Shown piece after piece: positions 6,298 through 12,119 of a stretch of DNA of 12,119 bases. Each line of letters starts with the position of its first letter. Position 1 is the first letter of the stretch. The translations under genes were made by a program, and so were the position numbers. This DNA is from Lutibacter sp. Lineage in GTDB: Bacteria > Bacteroidota > Bacteroidia > Flavobacteriales > Flavobacteriaceae. The stretch is from positions 1 to 12,119 of the forward strand of contig NZ_JAKIUR010000067.1 in the NCBI RefSeq assembly GCF_021647475.1, read 5' to 3'. A model generated the notes under the pieces. The model made no database searches and was not told where the DNA came from. It saw nothing but the letters and a program-made list of their open reading frames with translations.

Positions 6298-9200
6298 TTA
6301 ATTATATTTTCCTATTAAATAGTTTATTTTATTTACGGTTTGATTGTACAAATTAAGCTTACTTAAATAATCTGTTTTAATTTGTACTGCCTGCTCTAAA
6401 GACGTTATGTATGCTACATAACCTACTTCACCTTCTTTATAAGCCTTATTGGCAGATGAAAATAACTTATCAGCCAATTGCAAACCTTTAGTTTCATAAT
6501 ATAATAACGAAGCTTTGTATTTTTCATAATCTTGTAAATTTGTTTTCAAAACCGAATTAACATCTAACTTGGTTTGCTCATAATTCATTTGAGCAATTTC
6601 ACTGTTCTTTTTAGCTGCCTGAGTTTTTCCTTTTTGTGACCAAAAGAATACTGGCACTTTTAAACCTACTTGAAATCCTGTAAAATTTTTAACTCCTTCA
6701 ATTTGTTGATTGAAATATCCAGCAGTTAAATCTGGTAAAAATTTAGATTTTTCAAGTCTATATTGCCCTTTTGAAATGGCAATAAATTGTTCTTTAAGTT
6801 TTAAAATTGGATTATTATTGCCTAACTCTTCAACTTGATTAAAAGGTATTTTTTGTAAGTTTTCATTTAAAATAGTTATTGAGTCATTCGTATTGAGCAA
6901 CAATTGTAATTGTTTTCTTAAATTTTCAATATCTAAATTAGCTTCTAATTTTAATAAGCCTACTTCTTCTCGTTTACCTTCTGCAGCTATTTTTTCAATT
7001 AAGTTTGTTTCACCAAGTTCAAATCTTTTCTGAGCAATAATTGCAAAATTTTCATACTCTTTTTCTAAGGTTGAAATTAATGTGAATTTATTTTTAGCAT
7101 ACATTAATTGCATATAAATAGAACGTACATTTCGTTCTAAAATATTTCTCTTTAGCGTTAATGAAACCTCACTCAAAGCAATTTTCTCTTTTTGTAATTT
7201 TGATTGTATTCCATAAACTGTTGGAAATTTAAAATCCTGAGATATGCTCAATTCGTAATCTGTTTGAACTGCATTTATTTGCCCTTTTGTATATGAAATA
7301 GTTGTTTTGTCTAAATCAAAAGAAGCTTTTTTAAGACTTTCTTGTTTCTCAATTTCTAAATTAGCAGCTTTTATAGTTGGATTGTTATTGAAAGCTATTT
7401 CAACTGCTCCTTTAATGGTTATTTTTTGACTTTTTTCTTGTGCGATTGCAAAATTATTTCCTACAAATAATACAAAGCCTAAAATTAATATTGTTGCAAT
7501 TTTAGTATTCATTGCACTACCTTTTCTATCTTTTCTTTTTTGTGAACTGCTCTCCACTAAATAATACAATACAGGTACCACTAATAAAGTTAAAAAAGTT
7601 GATGAAATTAAACCTCCAATAACAACTGTTGCTAAAGGCCTTTGTACTTCTGCTCCCGCTGATGCTGAGATTGCCATTGGCATAAATCCCATTATTGCGG
7701 CAACCGCTGTTAACAAAATAGGACGTAAACGCTCTTCTGTTGCCAATAAAATACGTTCTTTTATGTTTGTCATTCCTTCTAATTTTAAACTATTAAACCT
7801 ACTTACCAACACCAATCCATTTAAAACAGCGACACCAAATAACACTACAAAGCCAACGCCTGCTGAAATACTAAAAGGCATACCTCGAGCTGCTAAAAAG
7901 TAAATACCTCCAATTGCTGCCAGTGGCACTGCCATATATATCATAGTAGCTTGTGTAAATGAATTTAAAGCAAAATATAACAGTATAAATATTAAGAATA
8001 AAGCAATAGGTACTACAATTGCTAAACGATCTTTGGCTCTTTTTAAATTTTCGAAAGAACCTCCATATTCAATAAAATATCCATCGGGTAAATTTAATTG
8101 GGCATCTAGTTTTTGTTGTACTTCTTCTACCATAGACTCTACATCTCGCCCTCTTACGTTAACGCCAACGGATACTCTTCGGTAGGTATTATCACGTGAA
8201 ATTTGCATAGGTCCTGGTTTATAACTAATCTCTGCTAATTCTTTAAGTGGAATTTGAGAACTTTCATTAGGTAAATCAACAAATAAGTTTTTTAAATCAT
8301 CAATACTTTGCCTATAAGCACTAGAAAAACGAACCACTAAATCGAAACGTTTTTCACCTTCAAAAATAATCCCAGCATTTGCTCCTGCGAAAGCAGCACT
8401 CACATATTGATTTAGTTTTTTGACAGACAAACCATATTTAGCTAATTTTTCTCGTTGATAATTTACTGTAATTTGAGGCAAACCTTCCGTTGCTTCGGCA
8501 CGCACATCTGCAGCACCATCAACTGTTTTAATAATTTTTGCCATTTCTTCAGCTTTAGTTGCCAAAATATCTAAATCATTGCCATATAATTTTATAGCTA
8601 CATCTTCTCGTACACCTGTAAGTAACTCATTAAAACGCAATTCAACTGGTTGTGTAAAAATGAAGTTTACACCTACAATACTTTTTAGCTTCTCTTTCAT
8701 TTTTTCTATTAATTCTGCTTTAGTTGTTGCCGATGTCCATTTATCCATATCTTTTTCTAAAATGATAAAACTATCTACAATATCCATAGGCATTGGATCT
8801 GTTGGTATTTCTGAAACACCAATACGACCAACCATTGTTTTAACTTCAGGAAAATTAGAGGTTATGATATTTTCAACTTCTTCAGAAATTTTAATAGATT
8901 CAGATAAAGAACTTCCTGGTTTCATAATAATTTGCATCGCAATATCTCCTTCATCTAACTTCGGAATAAATTCGCCTCCCATTTTAGAAAATACAAAACC
9001 AGCAATAACAAATAATAATACTGCAATGGCTATTACTGCTTTTCTAAAGTTTAAAGCTCTTTTTATTAATGGTTTATATACTTTGAAAATACTTGCCATC
9101 ATTTTATTACTCAATTTTGTTAGCCAATCTTCCAATTTTGTAAACCAGGTTCTATTTTCTTGTGAAGTTGGTTTCATAAACAATGATGCCATTACAGGAA

Positions 9201-10689
9201 CATAGGTTAAACACAATAACAAGGCTCCTAAAACTGCAAACCCAAAAGTAAATGCCATTGGTCTAAACATTTTGCCTTCAACACCTGTTAAAAATAATAT
9301 AGGTGTAAATACAATTAAAATAATAAGCTGTCCAAAGAATGCTGAATTCATCATCATACTACTTGATTTATAGCTTAATTCATCCATTTCTTGTGATGTA
9401 AAATCACCTTTATTCTTTTTAATTCGCTGTTCTATGTGGTGTACTGTTCCTTCTACTATAATTACAGCTCCATCTACTATAATTCCAAAATCAATGGCTC
9501 CTAAACTCATTAAATTTGCCCAAACACCTGTTGCTTTCATTAAAATAAATGCAAATAATAGCGAAAGCGGTATAATTGAAGCGGTAAGCAAACCTCCACG
9601 TAAACTTCCTAATAATAGTACTAAAACAAATACTACAATTAACGCACCTTCAATTAAGTTTTTTGAAACGGTACTTGTGGTACGAGCTATTAAATCACTT
9701 CTATCTAAAAATGGTTTTATTTCAAGTCCTTCAGGTAGTGTTTTTTGAATACTTTCAATACGTTTTTGCACGTTTTTAATTACCTCGTTAGGATTTTCGC
9801 CTTTTAACATAAGCACTTGACCTCCAACAGATTCTCGTCCATCTTCAGTGAAAGCTCCGTAGCGTACCGCAGATCCAAAACGAACTGCATCTGCAACATC
9901 TCTAATTAAAATTGGTGTATTTTCATTATTTTCAATAACAATATTTTTAATATCATCTATGGATCTGGCCAAGCCTTCTCCACGAATAAAATTAGCTTGA
10001 TGATTTTTTTCAATATAAGCACCTCCTGTGTTAGAATTATTATTTTCTAATGCCTTAAAAACTTCGCTTATGCTAATTCCCATGCTATATAATTTATTGG
10101 GATTTAAAGCGACTTCGTATTGTTTAACATTTCCGCCAAAAGAATTTATCTCAACAACGCCTGGTACTAATGCCATTTGCCTTTTAACAATCCAATCTTG
10201 AATGGTTCTTAGATCAGAAGGTGAATATTTGTTCTCAAATCCTTTTTTTGGAACTAATGAATATTGATATATTTCCCCTAAACCTGTGGCAATAGGAGCC
10301 ATAAAAGGTTTTCCAAAACCTGCTGAAATATCCTCTTGAATCTCTGTTAATTTTTCTTGCACTAATTGTCTTGGTAAATAAGTGCCCATTTCATCTTTAA
10401 ATACAATGGTGACTACTGAAAGTCCAAAACGCGATACGGAACGAAGTTCTGTAACACTAGGTAAATTAGCTACCGCCAATTCTATAGGATAGGTTACAAA
10501 TTGTTCTATATCTTCTGTTCCTAAATTTGGTGCAACGGTAATTACTTGTACTTGGTTATTTGTAATATCGGGTACAGATCCCAATTTTACAGTCATCATT
10601 GAGTACGTTCCAGCACCAATAAGTACTAAAATAAATAAGCCAATAATGAATTTATTGTTAATAGAAAAACGAATGATTTTATTGATCAT
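6298..10689 (-). CDS. czcA: CzcA-type heavy-metal RND transporter fused to a TolC-like outer-membrane domain, 1463 aa
   Basis: This is a proton-driven exporter of divalent metal from periplasm/cytoplasm through the outer membrane. Residues 1-1059 are a full RND pump: a first helix at about 13-31, porter motifs such as GGEFIPKLDEGD, and the key TM4 motif DFGIIVDGAVIIVEG at 400-414. D400, D406 and E413 match the D402/D408/E415 proton-relay residues of Ralstonia CzcA, which points to Zn/Co/Cd rather than Cu/Ag. Residues 1060-1463 are a TolC/CusC-like channel that begins with its own signal peptide (MNTKIATILILGFVLFV) ending in an AIA|Q signal-peptidase I site at 1083/1084. The fusion is continuous, with no stop or frameshift. 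CusA-TolC fusions are known in Bacteroidota. The internal hydrophobic segment would carry the TolC part across the inner membrane, and cleavage there would release a separate channel. Confidence 0.95.
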   Translation of the reverse strand: MINKIIRFSINNKFIIGLFILVLIGAGTYSMMTVKLGSVPDITNNQVQVITVAPNLGTEDIEQFVTYPIELAVANLPSVTELRSVSRFGLSVVTIVFKDEMGTYLPRQLVQEKLTEIQEDISAGFGKPFMAPIATGLGEIYQYSLVPKKGFENKYSPSDLRTIQDWIVKRQMALVPGVVEINSFGGNVKQYEVALNPNKLYSMGISISEVFKALENNNSNTGGAYIEKNHQANFIRGEGLARSIDDIKNIVIENNENTPILIRDVADAVRFGSAVRYGAFTEDGRESVGGQVLMLKGENPNEVIKNVQKRIESIQKTLPEGLEIKPFLDRSDLIARTTSTVSKNLIEGALIVVFVLVLLLGSLRGGLLTASIIPLSLLFAFILMKATGVWANLMSLGAIDFGIIVDGAVIIVEGTVHHIEQRIKKNKGDFTSQEMDELSYKSSSMMMNSAFFGQLIILIVFTPILFLTGVEGKMFRPMAFTFGFAVLGALLLCLTYVPVMASLFMKPTSQENRTWFTKLEDWLTKLSNKMMASIFKVYKPLIKRALNFRKAVIAIAVLLFVIAGFVFSKMGGEFIPKLDEGDIAMQIIMKPGSSLSESIKISEEVENIITSNFPEVKTMVGRIGVSEIPTDPMPMDIVDSFIILEKDMDKWTSATTKAELIEKMKEKLKSIVGVNFIFTQPVELRFNELLTGVREDVAIKLYGNDLDILATKAEEMAKIIKTVDGAADVRAEATEGLPQITVNYQREKLAKYGLSVKKLNQYVSAAFAGANAGIIFEGEKRFDLVVRFSSAYRQSIDDLKNLFVDLPNESSQIPLKELAEISYKPGPMQISRDNTYRRVSVGVNVRGRDVESMVEEVQQKLDAQLNLPDGYFIEYGGSFENLKRAKDRLAIVVPIALFLIFILLYFALNSFTQATMIYMAVPLAAIGGIYFLAARGMPFSISAGVGFVVLFGVAVLNGLVLVSRFNSLKLEGMTNIKERILLATEERLRPILLTAVAAIMGFMPMAISASAGAEVQRPLATVVIGGLISSTFLTLLVVPVLYYLVESSSQKRKDRKGSAMNTKIATILILGFVLFVGNNFAIAQEKSQKITIKGAVEIAFNNNPTIKAANLEIEKQESLKKASFDLDKTTISYTKGQINAVQTDYELSISQDFKFPTVYGIQSKLQKEKIALSEVSLTLKRNILERNVRSIYMQLMYAKNKFTLISTLEKEYENFAIIAQKRFELGETNLIEKIAAEGKREEVGLLKLEANLDIENLRKQLQLLLNTNDSITILNENLQKIPFNQVEELGNNNPILKLKEQFIAISKGQYRLEKSKFLPDLTAGYFNQQIEGVKNFTGFQVGLKVPVFFWSQKGKTQAAKKNSEIAQMNYEQTKLDVNSVLKTNLQDYEKYKASLLYYETKGLQLADKLFSSANKAYKEGEVGYVAYITSLEQAVQIKTDYLSKLNLYNQTVNKINYLIGKYN

Positions 10690-10759
10690 TTTTAAAAGTT
10701 TAAATTGTTATAAATTGATAATTCCTGAAAATAGTAGGTATTTAAATCGGTTTTATAAC

Positions 10760-11071
10760 TTAAACTCTGGGTGGTTGATAAATTTTAGAAAGATAATTGT
10801 TAGCAAAGAAAGTATTGTCAAGTGTACTCAATTCTTTAGTTGAAATCTTAATTTGAATAACTTCTTGATAAATTGATTGCTCTGTTAAAAAATTAGCACA
10901 ACAAACGCAAGAACAGAAAGGTGAACATAAATCGAACGTGTTGTGATTAATATCATCTGAACTTTGAAGAATTGATAGTTCTTGTTGTATATCATCTATA
11001 TATACATCATCACACGGTATTGCTGTTAAAACAACCGTATAAATAGATAATATGATGACTATTAATTTCAT
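10760..11071 (-). CDS. Small exported Cys-rich protein, DUF6660-like, 103 aa
   Basis: This small exported protein has a signal-peptide-like N-terminus (MKLIVIILSIYTVVLTAIPC, C20), an acidic middle, and the Cys cluster CSPFCSCVCC at residues 49-58 with H43 nearby. It ends in an IYQPPRV tail. Signal + PCxD + DxCSPFCxCxCC + QPP matches the small proteins (DUF6660) found ahead of CzcA genes in Flavobacteriaceae. The function is unproven; thiolate clusters of this density suggest soft-metal binding in the periplasm. I chose ATG 11071: an upstream in-frame ATG at 11116 would place 15 extra residues before the signal peptide and would start inside the operator. The gene is first in the efflux operon, 70 bp before czcA. 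Without a TGG codon or a standard lipobox, surface anchoring is not evident. Confidence 0.85.
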   Translation of the reverse strand: MKLIVIILSIYTVVLTAIPCDDVYIDDIQQELSILQSSDDINHNTFDLCSPFCSCVCCANFLTEQSIYQEVIQIKISTKELSTLDNTFFANNYLSKIYQPPRV

Positions 11072-11079
11072 AAACGGGT

Positions 11080-11117
11080 CAAAAATAAGAAAATAATGAA
11101 TGCAATTGGGTTGCATT
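11080..11117 (-). promoter_or_regulatory. Promoter with palindromic operator for the RND efflux operon
   Basis: The palindrome at 11099-11117 has perfect 7-bp arms AATGCAA and TTGCATT around 5 nt, giving the core ATGCA-N7-TGCAT at 11100-11116. On the minus strand TTGCAT starts at 11105 and provides the -33 TTG. A perfect Bacteroidota -7 box, TATTTTTG (TAnnTTTG), is at 11087-11080, with TA starting 18 nt after the TTG. The ATG chosen for the first gene (11071) begins 9 nt beyond the box, so the transcript would be nearly leaderless if this is the promoter used. This is the best promoter of the three. Confidence 0.75.
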
Positions 11118-11265
11118 TGTATAATTAATTAAAAATAGTGCATTTATTATTTTATTATGCTTATGTAAATTAGTGTTTTTGCCTAACTAAAACTTTTATT
11201 TTTTACTTATTATTTCAATTTTCACTTAATTTTAAGTACTAATTTTATGAGTTGTTAGTAAAAAA

Positions 11266-12119
11266 CTATTTGTATTCTAATATTTCAATTGTTCTCTTTA
11301 TCCATTCGTATGGTTTAATAGTTTTATCAAAATAAAAATCTGGTTGTATTCCTTTTCCATCAATTAACATTTCTGGTATTCTATAACTTTTTGTCAATCC
11401 ATACCATAATGTAAATTCTCCACTTGGTGAATTTACCGAATACATATTTGATATATCCAAAGAGCCTCCTGTTGTAGTTCCTAATAATTTTACTTTTTTA
11501 CTTTGTTTGGCTGCTAATAAAAATTGTTCGGTTGTACTTCCGCAATTACCATTAATTAAGACAGCAATGTTTTTAGGATATGGTAAAATTGCGTTTAATG
11601 TGTCAATATCAACAATATCATCTTCAAGGTTTACAAATTCGCCTAAATGCTTATTTAATTTTTCTAATCCATTTTTAGCCCATTTTTTATCTTTTTCACT
11701 CCAATCAGGGTCATTCATAAACTCAATCATTCGTTTATTGTTCAATTTTGTTGATAAATATTGGACACCTAAACTCCTAATTGGATTAGTATATAAATAT
11801 GGAATTATTTTCCTATAACTTGCGTCAGAACCTCCGCCATTATTTCTTAAATCAATAATTAGGTTTTCTGTTCCAGAAATTAATTTATTATTAATTTCTA
11901 ATAAACTATCAATTTCTTCTTTAAAACGATGCGTAAAAGAAGGTATTCTTAACAATATCGTAGTTTTAGATATCTTTTCAATAAATGGTTTATCTGCATA
12001 TATTGATTTAAAAAATAGTTCGGTTTTTGGGTCTGTTTTTAATACAGGTTTAATTCGTTTTAAAACTATGAAATCTGCTAACAAATAATTATTTCCTGCA
12101 ATATCAATATTGTTAATTT
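11266..12119 (-). CDS. S41-family serine peptidase, C-terminal 283 residues, cut by window edge
   Basis: This is the C-terminal catalytic part of an S41 (C-terminal-processing/tricorn-like) peptidase. Seen in order: LRIPSF, the strand-loop LIIDLRNNGGGSD typical of tricorn/IRBP-type members, NGNCGSTTEQFLLAAKQ with the likely nucleophile Ser (codon at 11538-11536) in S-T-T-E, then LLGTTTGG and the closing G-I-Q-P-D. The classical Tsp lysine in the G-x-x-T-x-G-K-G loop is replaced by glycine (GTTTGGSL), which argues against a Ser/Lys CtpA-type protease and for a tricorn-like triad. The reading frame stays open to the window edge (the TTG at 12084 is internal), so the true start lies outside. It lies 149 bp before the efflux operator and has no visible functional link to it. 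No clear terminator follows. Confidence 0.88.
   Translation of the reverse strand, partial: INNIDIAGNNYLLADFIVLKRIKPVLKTDPKTELFFKSIYADKPFIEKISKTTILLRIPSFTHRFKEEIDSLLEINNKLISGTENLIIDLRNNGGGSDASYRKIIPYLYTNPIRSLGVQYLSTKLNNKRMIEFMNDPDWSEKDKKWAKNGLEKLNKHLGEFVNLEDDIVDIDTLNAILPYPKNIAVLINGNCGSTTEQFLLAAKQSKKVKLLGTTTGGSLDISNMYSVNSPSGEFTLWYGLTKSYRIPEMLIDGKGIQPDFYFDKTIKPYEWIKRTIEILEYK

Noticed and set aside
7500..7560. czcA/TolC junction as a sequencing error or lost stop codon
   Set aside because: The frame is open on both sides with no in-frame stop near the join, and such fusions are a known Bacteroidota arrangement, so I treat it as real.
8579..9205. 208-codon open frame on the plus strand
   Set aside because: It lies wholly antisense to the continuous czcA reading frame, has no recognisable domain, and its composition is that of a mirrored coding strand.
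10690..10759. Possible second promoter/operator between the DUF6660-like gene and czcA
   Set aside because: No TGCAT half-sites and no TTG/TAnnTTTG pair with proper spacing; read-through from the upstream promoter is simpler.
11223..11236. Palindrome ACTTAATTTTAAGT after the S41 peptidase gene
   Set aside because: All but two pairs are A-T, the loop is too tight, and there is no T-tract, so it is not a credible terminator or operator.
1..12119. CRISPR array, tRNA, rRNA, phage or transposase genes
   Set aside because: I saw no regularly spaced direct repeats, no tRNA-like cloverleaf and no integrase or transposase coding sequence; the only mobile-type sequence is the non-coding palindromic element near 4030.

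Overview
The window is AT-rich and, by its gene families, most likely comes from a marine-type member of the Flavobacteriaceae (Bacteroidota). The reasons are a CzcA-type RND pump fused to a TolC-like domain, a DUF6660-type small protein ahead of it, Bacteroidota-style promoters (TTG then TAnnTTTG-like boxes) and A-rich rather than Shine-Dalgarno leaders. Every gene I accept lies on the minus strand, so the window reads biologically from right to left.

Layout, in transcription order. (1) 12119-11266: the C-terminal part of an S41-family serine peptidase, cut by the window edge. (2) 11117-4277: a heavy-metal efflux operon with its promoter/operator. It encodes a small Cys-rich exported protein (DUF6660-like), a 1463-residue CzcA RND transporter fused to a TolC-like outer-membrane domain, a periplasmic adaptor lipoprotein, a PII-like protein of the metal-associated new group, and a Fur-family regulator. 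(3) 4276-3835: a 442-bp gap holding a weak AT-rich hairpin terminator, a palindromic MITE-like element of about 210 bp, and the next promoter. (4) 3834-2188: a probable operon for a diheme c-type cytochrome, a SHOCT membrane protein, a DUF302 protein and a second SHOCT protein. (5) 1943-1040: an unrecognised small protein and a secreted YceI-like protein. (6) 938-1: the N-terminal 312 residues of a CPC-type heavy-metal P-type ATPase, cut by the window edge.

The main unifying signal is non-coding. The palindrome ATGCA-N7-TGCAT occurs exactly three times that I can find. Each copy sits just upstream of one transcription unit: the RND operon, the cytochrome/DUF302/SHOCT operon and the P-type ATPase. 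In all three, the TTGCAT half-site supplies the TTG of the -33 element, and the TA of the -7 box begins exactly 18 nt after it. The only DNA-binding regulator in the window is the Fur-family protein at the end of the efflux operon, so I infer a local, autoregulated metal regulon. It would join outer-membrane efflux (RND), cytoplasmic efflux (P-type ATPase) and a less understood envelope/redox group (cytochrome, DUF302, SHOCT). The link between regulator and palindrome is inference; the palindromes and their spacing are seen directly.
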